Translations under genes and position numbers: made by a program
Assembly (NCBI GenBank): GCA_913061075.1
Contig: CAJXSK010000003.1
Coordinates: forward strand, 1-64,000
DNA from: an uncultured Piscirickettsiaceae bacterium
Lineage (GTDB): Bacteria > Pseudomonadota > Gammaproteobacteria > Methylococcales > Cycloclasticaceae
Direction: 5' to 3'
DNA: 64,000 nucleotides
In this document: piece after piece, positions 49,899 to 60,568 of the stretch
Layout of the letters: each line of letters starts with the position of its first letter
Numbering within the stretch: position 1 is the stretch's first letter
The notes under the pieces: generated by a model
Told to the model about the DNA's origin: nothing
Databases searched by the model: none
What the model saw: only the letters and a program-made list of their open reading frames with translations

Positions 49899-50673
49899 GT
49901 TTTATACTGAGCTGATTACTCAGCGTAACGTAATTTAAAATCTGAATATTTTCAGCCCTGTCGGATGGGTTTATGTCCGCTGCCTCAAGTTCTATTTCTG
50001 AACATATTGTTTTTAAAGAGTTACGAATAGTTTTTCGCCGTTGTGAGAAAGCAGTAGTAACAAGCTTTTCAAAGAAAGGTATATCTTCAATTTGATATTT
50101 TTGACTTGAATAAGGTACAAGCCTCACAATACTCGACATGACTTTGGGTTTTGGTTCAAAGCTTTCAGGTGCAACATCAAATAAAGCATCCACTTGGCAA
50201 TGGATTTGAATCATGATGCTAAGGCGACCATATTGTTTAGTGCCAGGTTGGGCTTGTAGACGATTCACAATTTCTTTTTGCAACATAAAGTGCATGTCTT
50301 GAATGTGTTCGGTGTATTCAAGCAAATGGAATAACAAAGGGGTGGAAATGTTGTAAGGCAAGTTGCCCACGATGCGTAATTTCTTTGTATCAACGAGAGA
50401 GAGGTAGTCAAACGTTAGTGCATCTGCACTGTGTATATTGATAGCGTCATTACCAGAATACGTCTTTTCAAGCTGGGCAACCAAGTCACGGTCTAATTCA
50501 ACAATATCAAGTAGGCAAGACGAGGCTAATAAAGGTTCTGTTAACGCACCTTGGCCAGGGCCAATTTCGACAAGGTGTTCAGTTTTGTAGGGTGATATGG
50601 CCATAATGATTTGGTGAATCACATTGGCATCATGAAGAAAGTTTTGTCCGAACCGTTTGCGTGCTTTATGCAT
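49891..50673 (-). CDS. rsmA: 16S rRNA dimethyladenosine transferase
   Basis: HKARKRFGQNFLHD, EIGPGQGALTEPLL, VGNLPYNISTPLLFHLL. Confidence 0.97.
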   Translation of the reverse strand: MHKARKRFGQNFLHDANVIHQIIMAISPYKTEHLVEIGPGQGALTEPLLASSCLLDIVELDRDLVAQLEKTYSGNDAINIHSADALTFDYLSLVDTKKLRIVGNLPYNISTPLLFHLLEYTEHIQDMHFMLQKEIVNRLQAQPGTKQYGRLSIMIQIHCQVDALFDVAPESFEPKPKVMSSIVRLVPYSSQKYQIEDIPFFEKLVTTAFSQRRKTIRNSLKTICSEIELEAADINPSDRAENIQILNYVTLSNQLSIKPM

Positions 50674-51655
50674 GTTGTTTTTTTGTAGCTAAGTCTATGG
50701 CTAAGGTGATGGCCGCTTTAAGGCTGTCTGGGTTGGCTTTTCCAGTGCCCGCAAGATCAAGAGCAGTGCCATGGTCAACCGATGTTCTTATGATGGGCAG
50801 CCCTAACGTTACGTTAATGGCATCACCAAACCCTGAGTATTTTAAGGTCGGTAATACTTGGTCATGGTACATGCCAAGCACCACATCATGCTGTTCAAGT
50901 ATCTTTGGTGTAAAGATGGTGTCGGCCGGTAAAGGCCCTGTCAAACGGATGCCTGTTTTACGTAAGCCGTTTAAGGTAGGTATTATTGTTTGTAATTCTT
51001 CATGGCCTAATTGTCCAGCTTCACCAGCATGTGGATTAAGTCCACAAACTGCAATGCGAGGTTGTTTAATAGAAAAAGTTTGTTTTAAATCATGATTAAC
51101 AATATTAATAACGTCGGTTAATAACGCAGGCGTGATCGTGTCACTAACGTCACTCAGAGGTATGTGTGTTGTAGTTAACGCGACTTTTAATTTATCTGTA
51201 AGCAACATCATGACAGGGTAGGCGTGGCAGTAGTCAGCCAAAAATTCAGTATGCCCTGTGAAGTTAAAGCCTGCTTCATTAATAATGTTTTTTTGGACGG
51301 GTGCTGTTACGACAGCTGAGCAAATATCATCAAGGCAAAACTGTGCTGCTGCTTCTAACGTAGTCAGAACATAACGTGAGTTGTTAGCATCTAATGCTCC
51401 GCATTGTTCTGTATTTGAAAGTTGTACTGGGTGTACATGGACAACGCCTGGCGTGTGTATTGTTGGAGTTGCACTTGAATTAAACATCTTAAATTCGATA
51501 TCTAAATCAAGTTGCTTGGAACGCCTGGTTAATAATTGAATATCAGCAATTAAAATGAGCTGACATGGCCAATCTAAAAGGCAAATTTGAAGACAAATAT
51601 CAGGGCCAATGCCGGCAGGTTCACCTGGCGTGATGGCTATTCTTGGAATGAACAT
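50666..51655 (-). CDS. pdxA: 4-hydroxythreonine-4-phosphate dehydrogenase
   Basis: ITPGEPAGIGPDI, FTGHTEFLAD, GLNPHAGEAGQLGHEE, GMYHDQVLPTLKYSGF. Confidence 0.97.
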   Translation of the reverse strand: MFIPRIAITPGEPAGIGPDICLQICLLDWPCQLILIADIQLLTRRSKQLDLDIEFKMFNSSATPTIHTPGVVHVHPVQLSNTEQCGALDANNSRYVLTTLEAAAQFCLDDICSAVVTAPVQKNIINEAGFNFTGHTEFLADYCHAYPVMMLLTDKLKVALTTTHIPLSDVSDTITPALLTDVINIVNHDLKQTFSIKQPRIAVCGLNPHAGEAGQLGHEELQTIIPTLNGLRKTGIRLTGPLPADTIFTPKILEQHDVVLGMYHDQVLPTLKYSGFGDAINVTLGLPIIRTSVDHGTALDLAGTGKANPDSLKAAITLAIDLATKKQHA

Positions 51656-51668
51656 GCAGGGTTAAGGG

Positions 51669-53015
51669 TTAGTTTTGTATGCGATATTCTACGTACGCCT
51701 CATCTCGTAATTTAACAAGCCAAGCATTAATAGCGGCATCTGCTTTCCTTTTACGTAATTGTGAGCGGGCTTGGGCTTCGCGCATGAGCTTTGAATTATC
51801 TTTTTGCTCACGGCCTAATACTTGAATTAGGTGCCAGCCAAATTGTGTTTGCACGGGTTCGCTAAGCTGATTAATGTCTAATTTATTCATAGCAGCTTCA
51901 AATGCAGGAACGAGTGCGCCAGGTTCAACCCAGCCTAAGTCACCCCCTTTGATCGCTGAGCCGCGATCATCTGAATTGGCTCGTGCAAGGGGAGTGAACT
52001 CTTCGCCATTTTCAATTCGAGTTTTTAACGTTATCAAACGATCTTTAGCGATGTTGTCACTAATAAGCGCATTAATCTTAATCAAAATATGGCGAGCATG
52101 GGTTTTGGTTACCATGACTTTTTCCTGACCACGTGTTTCGAATAATTTAATAATATGAAAACCACTGGGGCTTTGGATAACAGGTGAAATGTCGCCATCT
52201 TGCATATCTTTAACATAGGGAGCGAGTAGAGAAGGCATTTGAGCTTGTTTCATCCAGCCTAAATCACCACCTTCAAGTGCGTTACTAGCGTCTGATTTTG
52301 CAATAGATACGGTAGCGAAGCGTTGGCCTGCATTAAGTGAGTTTGCAACTTCATTTGCTTTTTGTTTGGCTTTGTTAACCTGTTCCGGAGTGGCGTTTTC
52401 TGGTGTTGAAATTAATATATGACCTAGGTGATATTCAGATGATCCACCAACATCATTTTGTTCCATTAGCTTTAGGAAGCTGTCGACTTCTTGTTGGGAT
52501 ATTTTAACTTCATGGTGCACGAAACTTGATTGTACTCGCCTAACAAGGAGCTGATCTCGAATAGACTTTCTGAAATCGGCTAAGCTAACACCATCTTTCT
52601 CTAAAACGTTTTTAAACTGTTCAGGCGAAAGCTTGTTTGAATTAGCGACACGACCGATGGCGGCATCTAGTTCTGCTTCTGGAATTTGGATTTGGCTTCT
52701 TCGGGCAATTTGAAGTTGTAGCTCAGTAATAATCATTTGCTCAAGGACACGTGATTGAATATCTTTTCTGCTAATACTCGCCCGTTGATCTACAGGTATA
52801 CGTTGGTACATCTGTTTTATTTGTTCATCCAGTTGGCTTTGTAAGATAATACCTTTATCAACAATGGCCACTATGCGATTCATTGGGGCTTTAGCTAAAG
52901 CGGCCAATGGAAAAGACAAGGACATGAGAAGAAGAATGATAAGTGATGTAGCGCGTGTGTTTTTCATAACCATAAAATATAAAACGTTTTTAAAATTGGG
53001 AGTGTAATTAGTCAT
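51669..53015 (-). CDS. surA: Periplasmic chaperone/PPIase SurA
   Basis: NRIVAIVDKGIILQSQLDEQIKQM; two parvulin domains (HLGHILIS..., HARHILIKI...GGDLGWVEPG). Confidence 0.96.
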   Translation of the reverse strand: MTNYTPNFKNVLYFMVMKNTRATSLIILLLMSLSFPLAALAKAPMNRIVAIVDKGIILQSQLDEQIKQMYQRIPVDQRASISRKDIQSRVLEQMIITELQLQIARRSQIQIPEAELDAAIGRVANSNKLSPEQFKNVLEKDGVSLADFRKSIRDQLLVRRVQSSFVHHEVKISQQEVDSFLKLMEQNDVGGSSEYHLGHILISTPENATPEQVNKAKQKANEVANSLNAGQRFATVSIAKSDASNALEGGDLGWMKQAQMPSLLAPYVKDMQDGDISPVIQSPSGFHIIKLFETRGQEKVMVTKTHARHILIKINALISDNIAKDRLITLKTRIENGEEFTPLARANSDDRGSAIKGGDLGWVEPGALVPAFEAAMNKLDINQLSEPVQTQFGWHLIQVLGREQKDNSKLMREAQARSQLRKRKADAAINAWLVKLRDEAYVEYRIQN

Positions 53016-55938
53016 TCGTAATTTGGTAACCTAAAATGCCTTCTTCAAGAAATGAGTCTAGTTTTTCACCAAAACTGCTGAGGCCTTTTAGCTCAAGTTG
53101 GAAAAAGAACCCTTGTTTAGGTTTTTCATCAAACGCATCATTAACATAGCGCCTTGCAATGACTCTAAAGCGCCAGCAACAAGTGTCTTTCTCTACACCA
53201 AGGAAGCTTTCTAATGTAAGGTTGTGTTCTGTAGAATAATTCCATCGGCCTACAGAGCTCCATGTTTTGCTAAGCGGCCACTTAAAAGAAAGATCTGTTT
53301 GTTCTATGTCATCGGTTGTTGCTTCAAACCGCGAACGATAAGTAGCATTAAATAGTTTGTTGTTACCGTTTCTATAGTGCAAGCCTAATGTTGCCTTTTG
53401 GGTTTTGCTTGCATGGGGGTCGTATTGTATTGCTGAGCGAGCTGACCAATGGTCCGTCAGGTGTGTCGATAATTCTGCAATGATATCAGAGCTGCTTTTG
53501 GTTATTGGTGTGCTGGTAGAGTTTAGTGTTACATCAAGGTCTTCAAAATAGAAAATACTACCAATACTCGCTCTTAAGCGTTCTTTGCTGGTTGAGGATT
53601 CAAGAAAACGTGAGGTGACAGCGAGTGTTAATTGGTTCGCATCTGCAACCCTATCTGCGCCAGAGAAACGATTATCTCTAAATAACTGGTTAAAGCTAAA
53701 ATCATATTCTGAGGTGTCAAATAAAGGAATGTCATTTTGTGATTCATGCGGCACATATAAGAAAAAGGCTCTTGGTTCAAGCGTTTGGATGAAACCGTTG
53801 CCGATTTGTAAGTCACGCTCAAAGAACAAACCAGAGTCTACTGATAAAATTGGAAGTGTTCGGCTTTGGTTATCACTCACACCTGCAGTTTGGTTATCTA
53901 GGCGATATTCAGTATGCCTTAAGCTTATCCTGGGCGTAATAAAGCTGCCTGGAGTACGGTACGGGAAGCTAATGCCGGGGCGAATATCAAAACGTTTCGC
54001 TTTTGTTCTAGAGCTGTGGTCAAAATAAGTAAACTCACTTCTTAAATCAAACTTACCCGTGCCAAGCGCCTCAATCGGGTTTAGCGTGAATAAAAGCTGA
54101 GGTAAACGACGGTGAGGTCGAGTTGTGCTTGAGATGGACCTGTCTATTGAATCGTAATTATCTATTTTAGCTAATACACTCCAATCGTCACCACGGTAAT
54201 TAATTTGTGCATCGCTTTTAATATATCGTCTGCTCGCAATACTGAGTGAGTCGCCAAAATCATCTAGGTAGTCATCATCAGATAGGTAGTTTAAATCTAT
54301 TAACGACGTTAAACGGCTGCTAAATTGAGTGTTGTTTTGAAAAGAAAATTGCCCACGGGTGGTGTTTAACTCACTATCCTCTAATACTTCAGCTTTAATC
54401 TGGCCTTCGGTTTTCTTGGTTAAATATCTAAATTCACCGCCTAACATTATGCCTCGGTCAGACATGATTCGAGGCGTAATGGTGGCGTCATAATTGGGCG
54501 CGATATTCCAATAGTAGGGGATTGAAAAATCAAACCCAGTCGTGTCGGATGATCCAATGGTTGGTGCTAAAAAGCCACTTTGTCTTCTATCGTCAATAGG
54601 GAATGAAATGTAAGGCGTATACAAAAACGGAATATCTTGGAATTCAAGCCAAACGTTTCGAGCCACGCCTCGCCCGGTTTCGTTATTCAGTTCCATTGTT
54701 TCGGCTTCTAGTTGCCAATCTGTTTGTCCAGGCTCACAAGTTGAATACGTGACATGAGTCGATTTAGTAATGTCTTTGTTAATTATATGCGTGGTGTTAC
54801 TTGTTCCACGAGCATGGGACGGCTCAATGATGAATTGATTGTTTGTAAATTGCCCCGTGTTTTGTTGAAGCTGAAGCTGTGCTTGATGACTGTATAAGGC
54901 AAAGCCTTTTTCTTGATAGAAGATGTCTCCAGATGCCTTAACATCGCCGGACTTATTTTTATAATCAACTTGGTCAGCGGTTAAGAATTGATCAGCCCGT
55001 TTGATAGCAACGTCACCAGTAAATAACGCGTTATTTTGGTTAATTAATTCAGCATAATCGGCTTGAATGTCTACGTTTGCCTTGTTTCTCGCGTGTTCAA
55101 GAGATGACCTGTTATCTAGAGTGCTTTTTACCGGCGCTTCACATGTGTTCCATGGATTGACGGCCAAGTGAGATACCATTTGATTAAATATGGCATCGTT
55201 CTCATCGCGGGTATGTGAAGGAGTAATAATGACAGGTGTTTGGACCGGTGTGACGTAGCTTGCAACGGTGTTATTTTGGGTGCAATTCCAAACACCTTTG
55301 TCGTTAGCTACACAGTTCCAATTGGCAGGTTCGTCTGGTTTTGCTGCCGCTAGTATGGGTTCAGTTATTTTATTGGCTGGTTTCTGTACAGGTGATGTTG
55401 CCAAGTGTGAGCAATTCCAAGTACCTTTGTTTGTTGCTTTGCAATCCCAATTCTTAGGCTTTTTTATGGTGGCTATTGTGGCTGGAGGAACGGTTGGTTT
55501 TTTTGCGGGTATGCTAGTTAATACAGCAGCTTTTTGTGAGCAATCCCAAGTGCCTTTGTTTGTTGCTTTACAATCCCAATCTCCAGCTGTTTTTGCTTTT
55601 ACGATTTCAGTGGTTTTCTCTACGGCTGGTTTAGGCGTTATCTCTTGGGCTAAACGTACCCGAGGGATAGTAGAGGGTATGCCGCTAATCGTTGTTTCAG
55701 GTGTGTTTTTAGGTGTTGTTGGTTTTGATTCAGGTTTGATAGTTACGGTGGCACTAGGTGCTTTTGTAGGTTTTTTTTGAGTGGCTTGGACTTTGTCAAT
55801 TGATGTGGAACAGTCCCAGGTTTCGCCATCTTCTGCAAGGTTACAGTCCCACTCAGAATTGCCCGCAGCAAATACAAATGTAGACGCGAGAACAAGTGAA
55901 AGAATAAGGAGATTTAAGTACTTAATGACGTAACCCAT
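53008..55938 (-). CDS. lptD: LPS-assembly protein LptD with repeated N-terminal WDC motifs
   Basis: LptD motifs (PYISFPIDDRRQSGFLAPTIG, PYYWNIAPNYDATITPR), C-terminal Cys pair DTCCWRF; canonical lptD-surA-pdxA-rsmA order. Confidence 0.95.
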   Translation of the reverse strand: MGYVIKYLNLLILSLVLASTFVFAAGNSEWDCNLAEDGETWDCSTSIDKVQATQKKPTKAPSATVTIKPESKPTTPKNTPETTISGIPSTIPRVRLAQEITPKPAVEKTTEIVKAKTAGDWDCKATNKGTWDCSQKAAVLTSIPAKKPTVPPATIATIKKPKNWDCKATNKGTWNCSHLATSPVQKPANKITEPILAAAKPDEPANWNCVANDKGVWNCTQNNTVASYVTPVQTPVIITPSHTRDENDAIFNQMVSHLAVNPWNTCEAPVKSTLDNRSSLEHARNKANVDIQADYAELINQNNALFTGDVAIKRADQFLTADQVDYKNKSGDVKASGDIFYQEKGFALYSHQAQLQLQQNTGQFTNNQFIIEPSHARGTSNTTHIINKDITKSTHVTYSTCEPGQTDWQLEAETMELNNETGRGVARNVWLEFQDIPFLYTPYISFPIDDRRQSGFLAPTIGSSDTTGFDFSIPYYWNIAPNYDATITPRIMSDRGIMLGGEFRYLTKKTEGQIKAEVLEDSELNTTRGQFSFQNNTQFSSRLTSLIDLNYLSDDDYLDDFGDSLSIASRRYIKSDAQINYRGDDWSVLAKIDNYDSIDRSISSTTRPHRRLPQLLFTLNPIEALGTGKFDLRSEFTYFDHSSRTKAKRFDIRPGISFPYRTPGSFITPRISLRHTEYRLDNQTAGVSDNQSRTLPILSVDSGLFFERDLQIGNGFIQTLEPRAFFLYVPHESQNDIPLFDTSEYDFSFNQLFRDNRFSGADRVADANQLTLAVTSRFLESSTSKERLRASIGSIFYFEDLDVTLNSTSTPITKSSSDIIAELSTHLTDHWSARSAIQYDPHASKTQKATLGLHYRNGNNKLFNATYRSRFEATTDDIEQTDLSFKWPLSKTWSSVGRWNYSTEHNLTLESFLGVEKDTCCWRFRVIARRYVNDAFDEKPKQGFFFQLELKGLSSFGEKLDSFLEEGILGYQITND
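55276..55865 (-). repeat. Four W-x-C...W-x-C-S/T motif repeats inside lptD
   Basis: EWDCNLAEDGETWDCS, DWDCKATNKGTWDCS, NWDCKATNKGTWNCS, NWNCVANDKGVWNCT; two DNA copies near-identical at about 55407-55453 and 55536-55582. Confidence 0.9.
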
Positions 55939-56086
55939 TAACAGTTATTTGTTTAGTAATAATTTTTTTAAAGAGGTGAAAATCGCATAAAATGTGACCA
56001 CTTCTTAGGGAGAAAATATAATCCGGGATGGCTATGTTAGCATGCCATTTTTGGTGAAGCGACATTGATTAACACGAGTATTTAAT

Positions 56087-57106
56087 ATGCAAGTTGATGA
56101 ACGGCAAAAAGAATTAATAAAATGGCTAGGAAGTGTATTTGGCTCACAAGATTTTAGCTGTGAACCTGCCTCTAGTGATGCGAGTTTTAGGCGCTATTTT
56201 CGGGTTGTGTATGAAGGAAAATCATTTGTAGTGATGGATGCGCCGCCAGCAAAAGAGGATTGTGTTCCATTCCTCAATATTGCAACGTTGTTATGTTCTT
56301 CTGGGGTACAGGCGCCAACGATTTACCATCATTCATTATCGCAAGGTTTTATGGTATTGAGCGACTTCGGGGCGATAAGCTATATGGACGCGTTGTCTAA
56401 TGATACAGTCAATGACTTATATGCTGATGCATCGAGTGTGTTGCATTTGTTACATGAGATTCCTACTAATACAGAAAACCTACCCGTGTATTCCGAAACG
56501 ATGCTCTTTCAAGAAATGACGCTGTTTCGAGAATGGTTTATTGAAGGGCTGTTAAAGATTAATCTAAGTGATCAAGAAGTAATGGCGTTAGGGCAAGCCC
56601 AAGTGGCGTTAACAGCATCTGCATTAGAACAACCTCAAGTATTTGTGCATAGAGATTATCATTCTCGTAACCTAATGGTGACGGAACAGAATAACCCCGG
56701 TGTTATTGATTTTCAAGATGCTGTGATTGGCCCGCTAACATACGATTTGGTATCACTCTATAGAGACTGCTATATCGCCTGGCCTGACGAACAAGTGTAT
56801 CACTGGTTGGATACATTCTTATCAACTAGATCAGATGTGGGCATTAAAGATGGCTTTACAACTGAACAGTTCTATCAATGGTTTGATTTGATGGGTGTAC
56901 AGCGCCACATGAAAGCGATTGGTATTTTTTCTAGGCTTTTGTTGAGAGATGGTAAGGCTGGATATTTAGCAGATATTCCTCGGACATTAAATTACATTAA
57001 ACAGGTATCTAAGAAACACTCAGCACTGAATATATTACAAGAACTTATAGTGAAATATGAACTTGAAGCGAGAATGGCTGACGTGTTACAGGCGCGTTCC
57101 TCCTAA
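56087..57106 (+). CDS. amgK: N-acetylmuramate/N-acetylglucosamine kinase
   Basis: APH-fold (VFVHRDYHSRNLMV, GVIDFQDAVIGPLTYDLVSLYRDCYI) directly upstream of murU. Confidence 0.92.
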   Translation: MQVDERQKELIKWLGSVFGSQDFSCEPASSDASFRRYFRVVYEGKSFVVMDAPPAKEDCVPFLNIATLLCSSGVQAPTIYHHSLSQGFMVLSDFGAISYMDALSNDTVNDLYADASSVLHLLHEIPTNTENLPVYSETMLFQEMTLFREWFIEGLLKINLSDQEVMALGQAQVALTASALEQPQVFVHRDYHSRNLMVTEQNNPGVIDFQDAVIGPLTYDLVSLYRDCYIAWPDEQVYHWLDTFLSTRSDVGIKDGFTTEQFYQWFDLMGVQRHMKAIGIFSRLLLRDGKAGYLADIPRTLNYIKQVSKKHSALNILQELIVKYELEARMADVLQARSS

Positions 57107-57777
57107 TGAAAGTAATGATTTTAGCCGCTGGACGAGGTGAAAGGATGGGGTCATTGACGGATTCGTGCCCTAAGCCCTTGTTGAAAGTGGCGGGCAAACC
57201 TTTAATTGAGCATCATATTCTTGCTCTTAAAGCGCAAGGGTTCTCGGAATTTGTTATTAATGTGGCTTATCTTGGACAACAGATAATAGATGCATTAGGG
57301 TCGGGGCAACGATGGGGTGTTGATATTGTCTATTCTGACGAAGGTAGTGATGCCTTGGAGACGGGTGGTGGTATTTATAATGCGCTGCCTTTGTTGGGTG
57401 ATGGGCATTTTATGGTGGTTAATGCGGATGTTTGGATGAATTATCCTTTTGCTTCGTTACGTAACGAAGTGGCTAAAAATGTACACTTGGTACTGGTTCC
57501 AAACCCACAGCACCATCTAAGTGGTGATTTTGCGTTGTCTGCTGGTGTTCTGTTAAACGATGGGGCCGAGAAGTACACGTATAGCGGTATTGGTGTTTAT
57601 CACCCAAGTTTATTTAATGAGTGTTGTGCCGGGAAGTTTCCATTAGCCCCTATTATTCGCCATGCCATTCAAAAGGGGCAAGCAACAGCTGAGTTGCACG
57701 ACAAAACATGGATTGATGTGGGAACGCCAGAGCGATTAGCTGATGCTGAAAACCAAATAAAGGTTAATCTAGACTAA
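57106..57777 (+). CDS. murU: N-acetylmuramate-1-phosphate uridylyltransferase
   Basis: [35 protein letters not shown]; adjacent to amgK. Confidence 0.93.
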   Translation: MKVMILAAGRGERMGSLTDSCPKPLLKVAGKPLIEHHILALKAQGFSEFVINVAYLGQQIIDALGSGQRWGVDIVYSDEGSDALETGGGIYNALPLLGDGHFMVVNADVWMNYPFASLRNEVAKNVHLVLVPNPQHHLSGDFALSAGVLLNDGAEKYTYSGIGVYHPSLFNECCAGKFPLAPIIRHAIQKGQATAELHDKTWIDVGTPERLADAENQIKVNLD

Positions 57778-58742
57778 TCGATAACGCCGGACGCTTGTTG
57801 GTCGGCATGGTAAGACGAACGAACCATAGGCCCACTAGCCACGTGTGAAAACCCCATTGCTTTTCCCACAACAGCTAACTCATCAAATTCAGCGGGTGTG
57901 ACATAACGTTCGACGGCTAAATGTTCTTTGCTGGGTTGTAAATACTGTCCAAGAGTGAGCATATTGCAACCGTGGTCACGCAGGTCTTGCATAACAACTT
58001 TTACTTCCTCAATGGTTTCTCCCAAACCGAGCATAACGCCAGACTTGGTTGGTACATTAGGGTGGGCTTCTTTAAACTTTTGTAATAATGACAGGGACCA
58101 AGCGTAGTCTGAACCAGGGCGGGACTGTTTATACAAGCGAGGTATGGTTTCAAGATTGTGATTAAAAACATCCGGTGGAGTAGCTTCTAAAATACGAATA
58201 GCGACATCCATGCGGCCTCTAAAATCTGGGACTAATACTTCAATTTGAATATTTGGGTTGTGCTTTCTAACAGATTCAATACATTGAGCGAAGTGTTCCG
58301 CGCCACCATCTCTTAGGTCATCACGATCAACGGATGTGATAACAACATAACGTAACTTCATGTCCTTAATGGTTAGCCCGAGTTTTTCCGGCTCATTTGT
58401 ATCCAGTGGTTTTGGTTTACCATGAGACACGTCACAAAAAGGGCAGCGCCGTGTGCAGATGTCGCCCATGATCATGAAGGTAGCGGTGCCGTTGTTAAAA
58501 CATTCACCTAAGTTTGGGCAAGCAGCTTCTTCACAAACTGAAAATAAACCGTGTTGGCGAAGTGCTTTTTTTATTTCGGTAACACGTTGCCCGCTGGGTA
58601 CTTTTGCACGTATCCATTCTGGTTTCCTAAGTAGTGTTTCTTTTTGTTCTACTTTTATTGGTATGCGTGATAACTTCGTCGCATTGCGTTGGTGTGTTTC
58701 AGGTGTTTGGCGAGAAGGTGCTTTATAGGTGTCTTGTGACAT
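57774..58742 (-). CDS. lipA: Lipoyl synthase
   Basis: [36 protein letters not shown]. Confidence 0.98.
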   Translation of the reverse strand: MSQDTYKAPSRQTPETHQRNATKLSRIPIKVEQKETLLRKPEWIRAKVPSGQRVTEIKKALRQHGLFSVCEEAACPNLGECFNNGTATFMIMGDICTRRCPFCDVSHGKPKPLDTNEPEKLGLTIKDMKLRYVVITSVDRDDLRDGGAEHFAQCIESVRKHNPNIQIEVLVPDFRGRMDVAIRILEATPPDVFNHNLETIPRLYKQSRPGSDYAWSLSLLQKFKEAHPNVPTKSGVMLGLGETIEEVKVVMQDLRDHGCNMLTLGQYLQPSKEHLAVERYVTPAEFDELAVVGKAMGFSHVASGPMVRSSYHADQQASGVID

Positions 58743-58746
58743 GGCT

Positions 58747-59418
58747 TTAAGTCTCTAGTAGTTCGCTTGTTACAGTTATCTCATTGTAGCCTAGTTGATT
58801 TTTTAATTCGTCAATTAAAGGCGGTGCTAAATCTAGTGGGCGGCACCGGACATTTAAATCTGTTAATTGTGTGACCTCTAAGCCAGCATACCCACAAGGG
58901 TTTATATCTGAAAAAGGTGATAGGTCCATGTCAATATTTAGGCTTAGCCCGTGATAGCTTTTTCCCTTACGAACACGAAGTCCCAAAGATGCTATTTTTT
59001 TTTCATCAATATAAACACCAGGTGCGTCTTTTTTGGCGTTGGCAATTAAGCCATATTGTTTTAAAACATTAATGGTTGATAATTCCAATACATCAACCAA
59101 CGCTCGAACACCAATGCCAAGGCGTTTAATATCAAGTAGTACATACATAATCAATTGCCCAGGGCCATGGTAGGTTATTTGCCCGCCTCGATCACTTTGA
59201 ACAATGGGGATATTGTTGGTGTTTAGAATATGTTCGGGTTTACCGCTAATGCCTTGTGTGTAAACAGCGGGGTGTTCCACGAACCATATTTCATCGGTGG
59301 TTGTGTCAGTACGGTCGTTGCAAAAGTCTTTCATCAATTGCCATGTGGTTTCGTATTCTTGTAGGCCTAACAGATGGATGTGTAACGTTTTAGAATGAGT
59401 GTTTGACGGCGTGTTCAC
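58747..59418 (-). CDS. lipB: Octanoyltransferase
   Basis: [47 protein letters not shown]. Confidence 0.97.
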   Translation of the reverse strand: MNTPSNTHSKTLHIHLLGLQEYETTWQLMKDFCNDRTDTTTDEIWFVEHPAVYTQGISGKPEHILNTNNIPIVQSDRGGQITYHGPGQLIMYVLLDIKRLGIGVRALVDVLELSTINVLKQYGLIANAKKDAPGVYIDEKKIASLGLRVRKGKSYHGLSLNIDMDLSPFSDINPCGYAGLEVTQLTDLNVRCRPLDLAPPLIDELKNQLGYNEITVTSELLET

Positions 59419-59693
59419 AGCGACATTAAGACGTGTTCGGAATCGGTTAAATCTTGATATATAGCATCCATTTGCTTTTTACTTTGTGCGGTAATGGTGA
59501 CAGTAACGGACAGATACTTCCCCGTTTTACTGAGTTTTGTTTTAACCGCACCTTTGGAAATATCAGGTGAGTGACGATGCACAATGTCAACAACAGTTAA
59601 ATCAAACTCTGTATTACTGAGCCCCATCGCTTTAATGGCAAATTCACAGGGGAACTCCATTATGGTTTCTGATTCGTTGGTATCGTCGGTCAT
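59415..59693 (-). CDS. ybeD: DUF493/YbeD family protein
   Basis: 92 aa; [20 protein letters not shown]...[29 protein letters not shown]; between lipB and dat. Confidence 0.92.
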   Translation of the reverse strand: MTDDTNESETIMEFPCEFAIKAMGLSNTEFDLTVVDIVHRHSPDISKGAVKTKLSKTGKYLSVTVTITAQSKKQMDAIYQDLTDSEHVLMSL

Positions 59694-60565
59694 TGAGCTA
59701 GTCTAAGTTGGTTTTTGTAGGCGGTATAACAGTTGGACACTTTTTGCCAAAGTTCTCCCGGTTTCCCTTCACCGACAGTTTGTCTGTTGAGTTCAATAAC
59801 GGGCATTACTTCACGTGTTGAGCTGGTGAGCCAAATTTCATCTGCTTGGGTTAGCTGACGTTCAGAGATTTCTTCTTCTAGACATGTTATGCCTTCTTTT
59901 TTTGCCAATTCAATCACTAAGTCTCGAGTGATGCCGGGTAGTAGGTGGTGGCTTTTTGGTGGGGTGATAAGTTGATTGTTTTTGACAATAAATAAATTGC
60001 TGGCAGATCCTTCAGTTGCATAGCCTTCCCGTAATAAAATAGCTTCAGTACAATCTTGATCGCTGGCTTCTTGTTTTAATAAAATATTACCCAGTAGCGC
60101 GACAGATTTTATATGGCACCAATCCCAACGTATATCATCTAGCGTAATGGCTTTAATACCTTTTGCAAGCTTTTGTAGGCTCTCGGGTACGATGCTTTGG
60201 CACATAGCGAAAATAGTGGGTTGATATTGTTCGGGCAATTGGTGATCGCGACTATCACTTGCACCTCGGGTTACTTGTATATAGATGGCCTGATCAGTAT
60301 CCGAGCGAGTATGCAGAAGTTGTCCAATGATTTTTTTCCACTGCGGGTCATCCATCACTGGGTGCATGCGAATTTCGGCCAAACTGCTGTTTAATCGATC
60401 CAAATGTTGTTGTAAACGAAAGGCTTTGCCAGCATAGGCGGGTATTACCTCATAGACACCATCAGCAAAAAGAAAGCCACGGTCTAAAACAGATATTCGG
60501 GCATCACTTAAGTTTATGAATTGCCCATTGAGATAAACTTGCTGTTCTGCGTTATTCACCAGCAA
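59690..60565 (-). CDS. dat: D-alanine transaminase (class IV PLP aminotransferase)
   Basis: VYLNGQFINLSDARISVLDRGFLFADGVYEVIPAY, IKSVALLGNILLKQEA. Confidence 0.92.
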   Translation of the reverse strand: MLVNNAEQQVYLNGQFINLSDARISVLDRGFLFADGVYEVIPAYAGKAFRLQQHLDRLNSSLAEIRMHPVMDDPQWKKIIGQLLHTRSDTDQAIYIQVTRGASDSRDHQLPEQYQPTIFAMCQSIVPESLQKLAKGIKAITLDDIRWDWCHIKSVALLGNILLKQEASDQDCTEAILLREGYATEGSASNLFIVKNNQLITPPKSHHLLPGITRDLVIELAKKEGITCLEEEISERQLTQADEIWLTSSTREVMPVIELNRQTVGEGKPGELWQKVSNCYTAYKNQLRLAQ

Positions 60566-60568
60566 TCC

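Noticed and set aside
50661-51095. 144-aa + strand ORF
   Set aside because: Antisense to pdxA, whose motifs are unambiguous.
55268-55780. 170-aa + strand ORF with repeated hydrophobic segments
   Set aside because: Antisense shadow of the lptD WDC repeats and T/P/K-rich linkers; no RBS or independent evidence.
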